DNA of 64,000 nucleotides from Pseudomonas sp. PB106 (GTDB lineage Bacteria; Pseudomonadota; Gammaproteobacteria; Pseudomonadales; Pseudomonadaceae), in the NCBI RefSeq assembly GCF_009764645.1, contig NZ_RWIM01000078.1, positions 62,001 through 126,000 on the forward strand, read 5' to 3'. This document shows positions 33,423-42,058 of the stretch, one piece after another (the stretch's first letter is position 1; every line of letters begins with the position of its first letter). Made by a program: the position numbers and the translations under genes. Below the pieces are notes generated by a model. That model was not told where the DNA came from, ran no database searches, and worked only from the letters and a program-made list of their open reading frames with translations.

Positions 33423-35549
33423 TTAGAGCAAACTCCACGAAACCCCGACATAAACCCCCATCCCTTCACCCGGCGTCGACCGCGCGGCATCCAGGCCTTT
33501 GTCGTCGTAACCCGGCGTGACCGTCGCCGCATAATGTTTGTTGGTCAAATTACGCATGTCCACCCAGCCTTGCCAGTCGCCTTTTGGCGCGTTGTAGCCG
33601 AGGGTGGCGCCGAACAGGGCGTAAGGATCGGCGTAGTAGCTGTCCGCATAATCCACGGCAACTTTCGACACCAATTGCGTGTTCACCGCCGCAAAGAACC
33701 CCTGCGGCCAGTCATAGCGCAATTCACCCTGGTAGTAGTGCATCGGCAACCCCGGCAAGCGGTTGTCGCCGAAGCGCTCATCATCGCGGTAATGGAAATC
33801 GCTGAAGGTATACGCCTGACGCAAGCTCAACTGACCGCCATCGGCAGCCGACCAGAGTTTGCTGTTGAGGCTGGCTTCAATGCCTTGGTGCACGGTCGGG
33901 CTGGCGTTGAGTTCGTAGGGCGTGACGGCGTTGGCGTCCGGCAGCACCGAGAGCAATTCATGCCGAACCTGCGCGTAGTACCACGCCAGACTCCATTCGC
34001 CGACAACGCTGTCGCCACGCCCACCCAATTCCAGCGTGGTCGCCGTCTGGTTTTGCAGTTTGATCGGGTCTTTCTGCGTGCCGGTCGCTGCGCCATTGCC
34101 GGCGGGGAAGCGCACGTTGGAGCTGTAGATCAGCGACCACGGATGCGGCGCTTCCACCGAGCGGCTGAGGTTGCCGAACACTTGCAGGTCCGGGTTGATC
34201 TGGTAGCGCAGGCCGATGCGCGGCGCGTAATCCCAGTCGTTCATGCTGGTTTTGCCGCCGCTTTGCGGGTAGGTCACGTCACTCTCGCGGCGGGTGTAGA
34301 TGGCGGCGAGGCCGGTGGTCAGCCAGAGGTCGTCGGCGATTTCCAGGTCATTGCCGAAGTGCAGGACGGTGTCCGAACCCTGATACGTGAAGTCGCGCAT
34401 TTTTGTGCCCGGCGCATAACCGGCGGTGTTGCCGGACGGAACTCGCACGAATTCGCTGGCGCCGTCGTTGGGCAGGTGTTTGGTCACGCGCAGGCCGACG
34501 TTGCTGCGGCTTTCCATACCGAAAAGCGTGTCGCGGCGCTTGTAGTCGAAGGTGCCGCTGACGTCGGTGTAGGCGACTTTCAGGCGGTTCGGGCCTTCGC
34601 GCAAATCCATCGGGTAGTCGTGATAGACGAGGCCGGTCTGGATGCTCGAATCGTCGTCGATGTACCAGGTGGTCTTGTTGCCGATGAAAGTGCTGCCCGG
34701 CTGTTTGCGGCTGTCGTCGCGTAACACGTAAGACGGATTCGCCGCCCGTGGATCGTGCTCGATGGAATGCTTGGTCACGCGGCCGGCGAGGTCGTTGTCG
34801 GTCTCGCGATAACGGATATAGAAGCGCGTTTCCAGATTCGGGTTGAAGCGGTAACCGAAGTTGGCGATCACGCCTTTGCTTTCGCTGGCGGTGTGATCCT
34901 GATAGCCATCGGCGTTGGAATCGGTGAGCGACACGTAGTAATCGAAGTCGCCGAGCACTTGCCCGGAGCTGACCTGACGCTGCTGATAACCGTGGCTGCC
35001 GGTGGCGTAGCGCACTTGCAGTTTCGGCGCGTTGTAGCCGGTGTGGCTGACGTAGTCGATGGCGCCGCCGAGTGCCAGCGAGCCACGATCAAAACCGTTA
35101 GCGCCGCGCAGCACTTCGACGTGATCGACCCACAGCGGTTCGAGCAATTCGTACGGCGTACCGCCGGGACCGGTCAGCGGCAGGCCGTCGAGCATCGTGT
35201 ACAGCCCCGACGCATGGGCCCCCGGCGCGCGATTGATGCCCGAGCCGCGTACGGAAATCTTCACGCCTTCGTTGCCCGCCGATTGTGCATACACGCCCGG
35301 CTGATAGGCCAGCACGTCCTGATTGCTGGAGACGCGGCCCTGCAACGGTTGACGCATATCGACCACATTGGTGGCGCCGGGCACCTGATCGAGGCGCGCC
35401 TTGGCTTCTTCAACGCTGGCGTCCGCACCGCTGCGCTCATCCGCCGAAATCAGCACTTGCCCCAGTTCCAGACCTTGAGTCTCGGCCATCGCCGGGCAGG
35501 CGAGGGCCAGGCCCAGGAGGGCAGTGGGCAGGGATTTGGGCGACGGCAT
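33423..35549 (-). CDS. TonB-dependent outer-membrane receptor, substrate unknown
   Basis: The 708-residue protein has a signal peptide (1-22, ending PAMA), a plug (about 50-175: DVLAYQPGVYAQSAGNEGVKISVRGSGINR, VLRGANGFDRGSLALGGAIDYVS) and a barrel ending in the aromatic GVSWSLL. The plug, which lacks the usual NIVT end and reads IDYVSHTG, resembles FecA/metallophore-type receptors. No Fur box or riboswitch is visible in the 186-base upstream gap, and no sigma/anti-sigma or transport genes adjoin, so the ligand cannot be assigned. GGAG precedes the start. Confidence 0.85.
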   Translation of the reverse strand: MPSPKSLPTALLGLALACPAMAETQGLELGQVLISADERSGADASVEEAKARLDQVPGATNVVDMRQPLQGRVSSNQDVLAYQPGVYAQSAGNEGVKISVRGSGINRAPGAHASGLYTMLDGLPLTGPGGTPYELLEPLWVDHVEVLRGANGFDRGSLALGGAIDYVSHTGYNAPKLQVRYATGSHGYQQRQVSSGQVLGDFDYYVSLTDSNADGYQDHTASESKGVIANFGYRFNPNLETRFYIRYRETDNDLAGRVTKHSIEHDPRAANPSYVLRDDSRKQPGSTFIGNKTTWYIDDDSSIQTGLVYHDYPMDLREGPNRLKVAYTDVSGTFDYKRRDTLFGMESRSNVGLRVTKHLPNDGASEFVRVPSGNTAGYAPGTKMRDFTYQGSDTVLHFGNDLEIADDLWLTTGLAAIYTRRESDVTYPQSGGKTSMNDWDYAPRIGLRYQINPDLQVFGNLSRSVEAPHPWSLIYSSNVRFPAGNGAATGTQKDPIKLQNQTATTLELGGRGDSVVGEWSLAWYYAQVRHELLSVLPDANAVTPYELNASPTVHQGIEASLNSKLWSAADGGQLSLRQAYTFSDFHYRDDERFGDNRLPGLPMHYYQGELRYDWPQGFFAAVNTQLVSKVAVDYADSYYADPYALFGATLGYNAPKGDWQGWVDMRNLTNKHYAATVTPGYDDKGLDAARSTPGEGMGVYVGVSWSLL

Positions 35550-35735
35550 CGAAAAACTCCAGGCAGACAAAGGCGGACAATGAACAGTGCGACGTAACAA
35601 AGAACGAAGGAAACACATGGCGATTTTGCTTTTTGTCCGGTCATGGCAAATAGCAGGTCATGGACTAACCTCACGTGTCTGGTTCGTCGCGTCAATAAAC
35701 GCTTTGTTTCCGCATTCATTGGTGAGGGCTCGGTA

Positions 35736-36551
35736 ATGGCAAAAGACAAAAAGAACGCCGCCAAGGCAGCTGAAACGCCCAAGTTGAAGAACAAGGATTA
35801 TCTTGATCAGTTGCGCAAACTGCACGTCGAACTGGTCAAGCTGCAGGAATGGGTGATCGCCAAAGGCGTCAAGGTCTGCATCGTTTTCGAGGGCCGTGAT
35901 GGGGCCGGCAAGGGCGGGACGATCAAGGCGCTGACCGAACGTGTCAGCCCGCGGGTATTCCGCGTGGTCGCGCTGCCCGCACCGACGGATCGCGAAAAGA
36001 GCCAGATGCATGTGCAGCGCTATCTGCCGTATTTGCCGGCGGGCGGCGAAGTGGTGATCTTTGATCGCAGTTGGTACAACCGCGCCGGCGTAGAGCGGGT
36101 GATGGGCTTTTGCACGGACGAGCAGGCCGACAAGTTCCTCAAATCGATTCCGTGGGTTGAGCATGCCATCGTGCAGTCCGGGGTAATCCTGCTCAAGTAT
36201 TGGCTGGAGGTCAGCCCCGAAGAGCAGACCCGCCGACTGGAAGCGCGGATCAACGACGGGCGCAAGACCTGGAAACTGACACCGATGGACCTCAAGTCCT
36301 ACAGCCGCTGGTACGACTATTCGCGAGCGCGCGATGAAATGTTCAAACACAGCGACACCGAGCACGCGCCGTGGCTGGTCGCCGATTCCAACGACAAGCG
36401 CCGGGCGCGGCTGAACATCATCAGCGATGTGCTCAGCCGCATTCCGTATGAGGATGTGAAGCGCGAGAAGGTGGAATTGCCCAAGCGGCAAAAACCGGGT
36501 AAGTACAAAGAGCCAAACTATCCGTATCGGCGCGTGGCCGACAAGTTCTGA
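35736..36551 (+). CDS. ppk2: polyphosphate kinase 2
   Basis: The 271-residue protein is a single-domain PPK2. Walker A is GRDGAGKGG (53-61). The Walker B/lid region is VVIFDRSWYNRAGVERVMGF (D110), and the PPK2-specific KLTPMDLKSYSRWYDYSRARDEMF and WLVADSNDKRRARLN follow. It transfers phosphate between polyphosphate and nucleoside diphosphates or monophosphates; class I enzymes make GTP/ATP from polyP. A basic C-terminal tail (KREKVELPKRQKPGKYKEPNYPYRR) is usual. GAGGGCTCGGTA precedes the ATG at 35736. Confidence 0.92.
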   Translation: MAKDKKNAAKAAETPKLKNKDYLDQLRKLHVELVKLQEWVIAKGVKVCIVFEGRDGAGKGGTIKALTERVSPRVFRVVALPAPTDREKSQMHVQRYLPYLPAGGEVVIFDRSWYNRAGVERVMGFCTDEQADKFLKSIPWVEHAIVQSGVILLKYWLEVSPEEQTRRLEARINDGRKTWKLTPMDLKSYSRWYDYSRARDEMFKHSDTEHAPWLVADSNDKRRARLNIISDVLSRIPYEDVKREKVELPKRQKPGKYKEPNYPYRRVADKF

Positions 36552-36562
36552 CGGGGGGCATT

Positions 36563-36645
36563 GTGGGAGCGAGCTTGCTCGCGAAAGCGGAGTGTCAGGC
36601 AACCTCTTCGCCACAGACCATCCGCTGTCGCGAGCGCACTATCGC
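36563..36645. repeat. REP with degenerate partner
   Basis: GTGGGAGCGAGCTTGCTCGCGAA (36563-36585) is an intact REP. The expected inverted partner near 36620-36645 (CTGTCGCGAGCGCACTATCGCGG) is badly degraded. Confidence 0.65.
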
Positions 36646-36971
36646 GGATCTGTTTGGCCCTCGGGCAGCGCGCTGAACCACTCGGCGTAGGGAGAATTGG
36701 CAACCCGGTGCCGGTTGAAGTCCGCGCTGCCATCCTTCCACCAGACAGGTCCACGTTCACCGAGCGCTACCTTGGCTTTTTGAACATCCTCCCGTGCCTG
36801 CTTCATCTGCGCCGCATTGCCCGAGGCCTTGGCCTTCTTGACCTCACGCCGAGCGGTCATGAGCGCATCGACCAGACGCTGACGCACATCTTCTTCCAGC
36901 GCTGGATTCGAACAGCGCCACAGTTGCCCTTTGACAACGAAGTAACGTCCGTCAGGTGTCACTGGATGCAT
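36639..36971 (-). CDS. conserved hypothetical protein, 110 residues
   Basis: The protein starts MHPVTPDGRYFVVKGQLWRCSNPAL, a beta-hairpin block, then has a long Lys/Ala-rich helix (about 35-70) and ends with VWWKDGSADFNRHRVANSPYAEWF. This order matches a small conserved protein common in Proteobacteria (order Pseudomonas, Burkholderia) without known function. GAGGTGAG precedes the ATG at 36971. It lies 20 bases downstream of the iron-permease-like gene and is probably cotranscribed. Confidence 0.72.
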   Translation of the reverse strand: MHPVTPDGRYFVVKGQLWRCSNPALEEDVRQRLVDALMTARREVKKAKASGNAAQMKQAREDVQKAKVALGERGPVWWKDGSADFNRHRVANSPYAEWFSALPEGQTDPR

Positions 36972-36990
36972 TGGCTCACCTCGGATCGAT

Positions 36991-37344
36991 TCAATCCTGT
37001 TCTTCACCCATCGCGCTGTAGTGTTTGCGCAGTTTTCGAAGATCTTTCGAGCCCATTTTATCCAGGCCCAACATGGCGTTCTGTGCGTCCTGAGTGGCGC
37101 GAATCAGTTCGTCGATCTTCAGATGCAGAATGTCATTGTCGCGGTTCTGCGTGTTCTGGATCAGGAAAACCATCAGGAACGTGATAATCGTGGTCGAGGT
37201 GTTGATGATCAGCTGCCACGTGTCGTTGTAGTGGAAGTAAGGCCCCGTCAGCCCCCACACCCCGATCAAGGCGATGGCCAGAAGAAAAGTTTTCGAGCTG
37301 CCTGCCCAGTTGGATAAGGCTTGGCAGAAACGTGCAAATTTCAT
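36991..37344 (-). CDS. low-affinity iron permease family protein
   Basis: The 117-residue protein has two membrane helices (about 19-38 and 46-62) followed by QNTQNRDNDILHLKIDELIRATQDAQN, the signature of the PF04120 family named after yeast Fet4. Bacterial members are much shorter than the yeast transporter and their iron transport role is unproven. It often sits in general-stress clusters, as here. The start at 37344 follows typical family length. Confidence 0.8.
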   Translation of the reverse strand: MKFARFCQALSNWAGSSKTFLLAIALIGVWGLTGPYFHYNDTWQLIINTSTTIITFLMVFLIQNTQNRDNDILHLKIDELIRATQDAQNAMLGLDKMGSKDLRKLRKHYSAMGEEQD

Positions 37345-37507
37345 CAGTGCGAACTCTCGTGGTAGGTCTGGACTAGACAACCGATTTTCCTGAAATACTT
37401 TATTACATTCGAACCTTTCGTCGGGCGTCTCAGGGCGCTGAATCAGTTCCGCGCCCCCTAAGCCCATTCAGCGCGAATGCCGGCTTCGCACGCTGATCAT
37501 CCACTTT

Positions 37508-37535
37508 GAACTCTGGTTGAAGCTGCCCCGTCCTC
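37508..37535 (+). promoter_or_regulatory. possible ECF-type promoter of the envelope-stress operon
   Basis: GAACTC (37508-37513), a 17-bp spacer and TCCTC resemble the GAACTT-N16/17-TCnnA pattern of AlgU/RpoE-type promoters. The match in the -10 box is incomplete. The gap to the start codon is about 75 bases. Confidence 0.3.
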
Positions 37536-37608
37536 TGCTATGAGGGGCTCAGGGCAATTCTGCTGTGTAGTCCCATTAGGCGTTTTCTTTCAGAAAGCGA
37601 GGGGCCAC

Positions 37609-38247
37609 ATGAATACTTCAGACAGCAGGGCGGGGTCGCAAACAGGCGATCCTGCAGACGTTAAGCCGGGACAAGAGTTTGAGCATTTAAAGGAGGACGT
37701 TACCGAAGCCCTCGGTGGCGCCAGGCAACAGGCCGATGCGCAGTTCGGCCAATACCGCGATACCGCCGCCGATCAAATCGAGGCATTGGCGCAAGGCGCA
37801 AAAAGCTTTGTCTCCGAATTGGAGGACAAGGACACACTGGGCATGTCCGACTACCTTACCGATATGGCCGAGTCGATGACCGGCCTCGCCGGGAACTTAC
37901 GCGGCAAGAGTGCCGAACAACTCCTGCATGATGCCGCCGATCTGGCGCGCAACAACCCCGCACTGTTTATCGCCGGCAGTGTGGCCATCGGGTTCGGTTT
38001 GTCGCGGTTCTTGAAGGCCGGCACCTCGGCGGCGGCCACTGTCAGCGCGGGTCACGACCCGGCCGCAGGCAGCTCGACGCCGCCCTCCGGAGGCTATGGC
38101 GTAAATCGGCCTTACGAAACGTCCACCGACCCGAACCCGGGACTCGCGACCGGCATCACCCCTGCATCGCCCAATGAGCACGACCATCCCACCGACTTTG
38201 CCGGTGCATCGGGCGCGGTTTCGCCCAGCACCAGAGGAGCATTGTGA
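37609..38247 (+). CDS. ElaB/YqjD-like ribosome/membrane-anchored stress protein
   Basis: The 212-residue protein has an amphipathic helical N-terminal half (LKEDVTEALGGARQQADAQFGQYRDTAADQIEALAQ) and one hydrophobic helix (about 123-138, NPALFIAGSVAIGFGLSRF), the same NP-x(5)-G-x(3)-G-x-G-L-x-x-R core found in ElaB/YqjD tail-anchored proteins. A long disordered Pro/Gly-rich tail follows. It starts a three-gene operon whose members overlap: its stop TGA shares one base with the next ATG. Confidence 0.72.
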   Translation: MNTSDSRAGSQTGDPADVKPGQEFEHLKEDVTEALGGARQQADAQFGQYRDTAADQIEALAQGAKSFVSELEDKDTLGMSDYLTDMAESMTGLAGNLRGKSAEQLLHDAADLARNNPALFIAGSVAIGFGLSRFLKAGTSAAATVSAGHDPAAGSSTPPSGGYGVNRPYETSTDPNPGLATGITPASPNEHDHPTDFAGASGAVSPSTRGAL

Positions 38248-38675
38248 TGAACAGAGACGATCCGGATTTCCCGGGAACAAGACCGCTCGCATCCACGGAT
38301 GACGCTTCAATGGTTAGCCTGTTGCGGCAGCTATCCCGCGAAGTCCCTGCGTTGTTTACCAAGGAGCTGGCGCTGGCCAAAGTCGAGCTACAAACCAGCC
38401 TCAATACGCTCAAGGCCGGCATCGCTGCGGTGGCGGGCGGTGCGATTGTGTTCCTGGCGGGCTTCATCATTCTGCTGATGTCGGCGGTTTACGGCTTGAG
38501 CCTGTTCATGGCGCCGTGGCTGGCTGCGCTGATCGTCGGCGTGGTGGTGATGATCATTGGCTTCGCCATGCTGCAGTCGGGCAAAAAACAGTTTGAGCCA
38601 TCCCACTTCAAACCTGACCGGACACTCGATGCCTTGAACAAGGATCAGGAAGCGCTGCGGAGGAAAGTCTCATGA
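38247..38675 (+). CDS. phage-holin-like membrane protein (PF07332, YqjE-like)
   Basis: The 142-residue protein has an N-terminal amphipathic segment (VSLLRQLSREVPALFTKELALAKVE), two membrane helices (about 55-78 and 84-104) and a charged tail. This is the holin_3_6/YqjE family, part of the yqjDEK-type envelope stress operons; the holin name does not imply lysis. It overlaps the preceding gene by one base and the next by four. Confidence 0.8.
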   Translation: MNRDDPDFPGTRPLASTDDASMVSLLRQLSREVPALFTKELALAKVELQTSLNTLKAGIAAVAGGAIVFLAGFIILLMSAVYGLSLFMAPWLAALIVGVVVMIIGFAMLQSGKKQFEPSHFKPDRTLDALNKDQEALRRKVS

Positions 38676-39481
38676 ACACTGAACTGGATATCGAATCGCA
38701 AAAGAGCCCTGAACAGATCGAGCGGGAAATCGACGCGCAACGCGCCAGTATCGGCAACATCGTCGACAAGCTGGAAAGCAAATTCACCCCCGGTCAGATG
38801 TTCGACCAAGCGTGGGGCATGATGCAGAACAATGGCTCGACCTTCATCAGCAATCTCGGCACCAGCGTGCGCAACAACCCGGTGCCTGCCGTGCTGACCT
38901 CGGTCGGATTGCTCTGGTTGATGATGAGCCAGAACCGGCCACCGGTGCCGCAACCGACCTATCGCTCCGGGCCTGATCAGGACAAGGCCGGCGAGTGGGC
39001 TGACGGTTTGGCCGAGGGCTTAGGGAGTGCACGCGAGCACATGCACCAGACCGCTGACTCGATCAAGGGCGGCTACCAGTCGCTCAAGGGCAAGGCCGCG
39101 CATCTGGGCGAAAACGTCGGCGCGGCGGGGGAGAACCTCAGCCACGCCATGCACGACGCCGGCGATCGGCTGACACGCAACTCCCAGGTACTGGGACAGC
39201 AATTCAACCAGTTGCTCAGGGAACAACCCTTGGTGGTGGCCGCTGCCGGCATCGCCCTCGGAGCCTTGCTGGGCGCTGCACTGCCCACGACCCAAACCGA
39301 ACAACGCTACATGGGGCGCACCAGTGCGGGGCTGGTCGACAAAGTGAAAAAGCAGGCGCAAGAGGGTTACGAAGCGGTGCGCGATACCGTGACGAAAACC
39401 ACTGAGCAGACAGGGTCCGATGCTTCACCTGCCACACCGTCGGCGAGCGCAGATCTTTCCCGAGGCTTGGGCACCGCCTGA
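38672..39481 (+). CDS. DUF3618 domain protein
   Basis: The 269-residue protein begins with the DUF3618 block QIEREIDAQRASIGNIVDKLESKFTPGQMFDQ (about 11-42). A hydrophobic helix (about 70-88) follows, then a long helical central part rich in GENVGAAGENLSHAMHDAGDRLTR-like repeats, and a second helix (about 190-207, VVAAAGIALGALLGAALP). It probably lines the inner membrane with its two partners. ATGA overlap with the holin-like gene shows translational coupling. Confidence 0.82.
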   Translation: MNTELDIESQKSPEQIEREIDAQRASIGNIVDKLESKFTPGQMFDQAWGMMQNNGSTFISNLGTSVRNNPVPAVLTSVGLLWLMMSQNRPPVPQPTYRSGPDQDKAGEWADGLAEGLGSAREHMHQTADSIKGGYQSLKGKAAHLGENVGAAGENLSHAMHDAGDRLTRNSQVLGQQFNQLLREQPLVVAAAGIALGALLGAALPTTQTEQRYMGRTSAGLVDKVKKQAQEGYEAVRDTVTKTTEQTGSDASPATPSASADLSRGLGTA

Positions 39482-39493
39482 CGCCGTGGCACC

Positions 39494-39522
39494 GGGAGGC
39501 CTGCAACCGGCCTCCCTTTTTT
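39494..39522 (+). terminator. rho-independent terminator of the three-gene envelope operon
   Basis: GGGAGGCC / GGCCTCCC form an 8-bp stem with a 7-base loop, followed by six T residues, 13 bases after the DUF3618 stop. Confidence 0.9.
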
Positions 39523-39559
39523 GGTTCTTTCAGGTCATCCAGTTTTCGTCAGACATTTT

Positions 39560-39587
39560 GAACCTAACTCAGCCTCGGTTGCTCAAC
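39560..39587 (+). promoter_or_regulatory. possible ECF-type promoter of the 82-residue protein gene
   Basis: GAACCT (39560-39565), a 17-bp spacer and TCAAC (39583-39587) lie 26 bases before the start codon. The form is similar to boxes before other stress genes here. It is a weak match on its own. Confidence 0.3.
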
Positions 39588-39612
39588 CGGGAAATGTTCG
39601 GGGGTGAGCGAA

Positions 39613-39861
39613 ATGAACGCTTTCAAAAACCAACTGACACTCGCACAAGAAAACAAATTACTCGCCCTCGCGGCGTGGCAGCGCGCGCTGGAAAACATTG
39701 AATTGCGCAGGGATTGCCCGGACGCCTATCACGACGAACTGCTGCGCCAATCGGACGAGATGGATCGCTTGGGCATTCTCAGCTGGGACGAGTGGCGCGA
39801 CCTGCGCAGGGAAGCTGATGTGGCGTACCTGCGCGCGGTTGCCGGGGCCGATTACCACTGA
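39613..39861 (+). CDS. small acidic protein, paralogue of the protein at 43785
   Basis: The 82-residue helical protein carries LAAWQRALENIE, then YHDELLRQSDEMDRLGILSWDEWRDLRREA. The 70-residue protein at 43785 has the same plan (AAWRKL..., YDELLKAADEMEEQGLITSAEWRQLVRDA), so both belong to one small family. Function unknown. GGGGTGAG precedes the ATG at 39613, and the following gene is the Mn-catalase. Confidence 0.7.
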   Translation: MNAFKNQLTLAQENKLLALAAWQRALENIELRRDCPDAYHDELLRQSDEMDRLGILSWDEWRDLRREADVAYLRAVAGADYH

Positions 39862-39992
39862 ACTGCGCCCGTTGGTCGAACGTGCAAAAGTATTTGAAAT
39901 TAACCTCGACGCGTTCGCTTCAGATGATTGTGGGTTGGCATTCGGTCTCTTGCCGGGTGAACCGCAGCCCTGATTCGCCTGAGGAGAAAGTC

Positions 39993-40877
39993 ATGTTCCT
40001 ACATAACAAACGACTCCAATACACCGTGCGCGTAGCCCAGCCCAACCCAGGGTTGGCCAATCTTTTACTGGAACAATTCGGCGGGGCTCAAGGGGAACTC
40101 GCGGCGGCCTCACGCTACTTCACCCAGGCCTTGGCAGAGGATGATCCGGGCAGGAAAGACCTGCTGATGGACATCGCCACCGAAGAGCTCAGTCACCTTG
40201 AAATCGTCGGCTCGATCATCGTGATGTTGAACAAGGGCGCCAAGGGACAAATGGCCGAAGGTGTCGAGGAAGAGGGCGAGTTGTACCGCGCCATCAACGG
40301 CGCGGGCAACGACTCGCACATCACCAGCCTGTTGTATGGCGCCGGTGCTCCGTTGACCAACTCGGCAGGCGTTCCGTGGTCGGCGGCTTACGTCGATACC
40401 ATCGGCGAACCCACCGCAGACATGCGCTCCAATATTGCCGCAGAGGCCAGAGCGAAAATCGTCTACGAGCGACTGATGAATGTCACCGATGACCCGGGTG
40501 TGAAGGAAGCCCTCGGCTTTTTGATGACGCGGGAAATCGCCCACCAGTTGTCGTTCGAGAAGGCCCTGCATGCGATACAGCCGAACTTCCCCCAAGGAAA
40601 ACTGCCGGGCATGCCGGCGTTCACCAACGTCTACTTCAACATGTCGCAAGGCGAGGGCAGCACGCGCGGCCCGTGGAACGAAGGCGACGACTGGGATTTC
40701 GTCGAGGATCCGCAACCCGCCGTGGACGGTGGCGATGGCACCGCGACGGTGCAATTGAGCGCCGAGGATGAAGCGCTGCTGATGGAGATGAAAGTCAGGA
40801 CGACGTCCGACCCGGACAGCAACCCGATCACCGGCGCGGACTTGGGAGCGGGGGTGCAAGGCGAAACCCAACTTTGA
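39993..40877 (+). CDS. manganese catalase
   Basis: The 294-residue protein has the dimanganese ligands of non-heme catalase: E35 (GGAQGELAAAS), E66 with H69 (TEELSHLEIV), E147-type glutamate in AAEARAKIVYERL, and H181-type histidine in MTREIAHQLSFEKAL. It disproportionates H2O2 to water and oxygen. Family length is about 280-300. In P. aeruginosa the similar KatN is stationary-phase induced. GAGGAG precedes the ATG at 39993. Confidence 0.9.
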   Translation: MFLHNKRLQYTVRVAQPNPGLANLLLEQFGGAQGELAAASRYFTQALAEDDPGRKDLLMDIATEELSHLEIVGSIIVMLNKGAKGQMAEGVEEEGELYRAINGAGNDSHITSLLYGAGAPLTNSAGVPWSAAYVDTIGEPTADMRSNIAAEARAKIVYERLMNVTDDPGVKEALGFLMTREIAHQLSFEKALHAIQPNFPQGKLPGMPAFTNVYFNMSQGEGSTRGPWNEGDDWDFVEDPQPAVDGGDGTATVQLSAEDEALLMEMKVRTTSDPDSNPITGADLGAGVQGETQL

Positions 40878-40884
40878 CGACGTC

Positions 40885-40915
40885 ACCGCACGCCACCCGG
40901 CGTGCGGTTATTCAG
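40885..40915 (+). terminator. terminator-like hairpin after Mn-catalase
   Basis: ACCGCACGCC / GGCGTGCGGT form a 10-bp stem with a 4-base loop followed by TATTC. The U-tract is short. Confidence 0.65.
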
Positions 40916-40941
40916 CTGATCCAGAGTGGACGCTTACCATC

Positions 40942-41091
40942 ATGAGCAAGAAATCAAACCATCGTGATCCGAGTTTTACCCCAATGTTTTTAGCCTCCAG
41001 CGTCGCGTTTGAACGTGACGCGCAGCATGTGTCCAGGCGGTTCTTGCGAGCGCTTGCCGAACCCACGGAAAAACCCAGTGCAGCAAAATAG
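40942..41091 (+). CDS. possible 49-residue basic protein
   Basis: An ATG at 40942 opens a frame reading MSKKSNHRDPSFTPMFLAS...AFERDAQHVSRRFLRALAEP and stopping at TAG 41091. It is compact, basic and helix-forming, and its stop overlaps the ribosome site (TAGGAGAT) of the ZIP gene, an arrangement that suggests coupling. The ribosome site of its own (GAGTGGA) is weak. No family recognised, so treat it as provisional. Confidence 0.45.
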   Translation: MSKKSNHRDPSFTPMFLASSVAFERDAQHVSRRFLRALAEPTEKPSAAK

Positions 41092-41100
41092 GAGATCGCC

Positions 41101-42030
41101 ATGCCCGACCCTTTGACCTCATCCGGAGGATCGTTTCGCTACTGGATCGCCCGGTTCTCAGGCTCCGGATGGGGCGGGCGGGTTTTCTGGTCAGTGCTGA
41201 TTGGCGTGACTGTTTTCCTGTTGATCAGCGGGTATGGCGCCTTCGTTGGTGCCAACAAACAAAATCTGCACTTTGCCTTTCTCGGCGGCTTGTCAGGCTT
41301 CGCGGCGACGGCCATCGGCGCGGTGCTAGCGATTGCGTTGCGCGATATCGCCGCCCGCACCCAAGACATCATGCTCGGTTTCGCCGCCGGGATGATGCTG
41401 GCCGCCAGTTCGTTTTCGCTGATTCTGCCCGGTATCGAAGCGGCTCAAGCGCTGTGTGGCAATCAGTTGCTCGCCGCCTGTGTCGTCGTTGCCGGATTGG
41501 GATTGGGCGTCGCATTGATGGTGGGTCTGGATCGCTTCGTGCCTCATGAACACGAGAAAAGCGGACGCCGTGGCCCTGACGCGCAGCGCATCAATCGGGT
41601 ATGGCTGTTCGTCCTCGCGATTACCCTGCACAACCTGCCGGAGGGCATGGCCATTGGCGTCAGCTTCGCCAACGGCGACATGAAAGTGGGACTGCCGCTG
41701 ACGACGGCAATCGCCATTCAGGATATTCCCGAAGGTCTGGCGGTCGCTCTGGCGTTGCGCGTGACCGGCATCTCGGCACTGCGCGCAGCGCTGATCGCGG
41801 TGGGCTCGGGGCTGATGGAGCCGATTGGCGCCATCGTCGGCTTGGGCATTTCCAGCAGCTTTGCCCTGGGCTATCCCATCGCGCTGGGTCTGGCGGCGGG
41901 CGCGATGATTTTCGTGGTGTCCCATGAGGTGATTCCCGAGACTCACCGCAACGGTCATGAAACCCCCGCGACCTTGGGGTTGATGCTCGGTTTCGGGGTG
42001 ATGATGTTTCTGGATACCGCGTTGGGTTAG
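41101..42030 (+). CDS. ZIP family divalent metal transporter (ZupT/GufA-like)
   Basis: The 309-residue protein has eight predicted helices. It carries the two metal-binding motifs of bacterial ZIP carriers, TLHNLPEGMAIGVS and AIQDIPEGLAVALA, and a third polar site in VSHEVIPETHRNGHE. A cytoplasmic His/Glu loop (PHEHEKSGRRG) separates helices 3 and 4. It imports zinc, or possibly manganese. Next to Mn-catalase, a Mn supply role is tempting but unproven. GGAGAT lies before the ATG. Confidence 0.88.
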   Translation: MPDPLTSSGGSFRYWIARFSGSGWGGRVFWSVLIGVTVFLLISGYGAFVGANKQNLHFAFLGGLSGFAATAIGAVLAIALRDIAARTQDIMLGFAAGMMLAASSFSLILPGIEAAQALCGNQLLAACVVVAGLGLGVALMVGLDRFVPHEHEKSGRRGPDAQRINRVWLFVLAITLHNLPEGMAIGVSFANGDMKVGLPLTTAIAIQDIPEGLAVALALRVTGISALRAALIAVGSGLMEPIGAIVGLGISSSFALGYPIALGLAAGAMIFVVSHEVIPETHRNGHETPATLGLMLGFGVMMFLDTALG

Positions 42031-42058
42031 CGCGTGGCGTTTTTGAAGGAATGAAGCC

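Noticed and set aside
38247..38675. Prophage remnant because of the holin-like protein
   Set aside because: The protein belongs to a YqjE-type stress operon with two envelope partners; no other phage genes occur.
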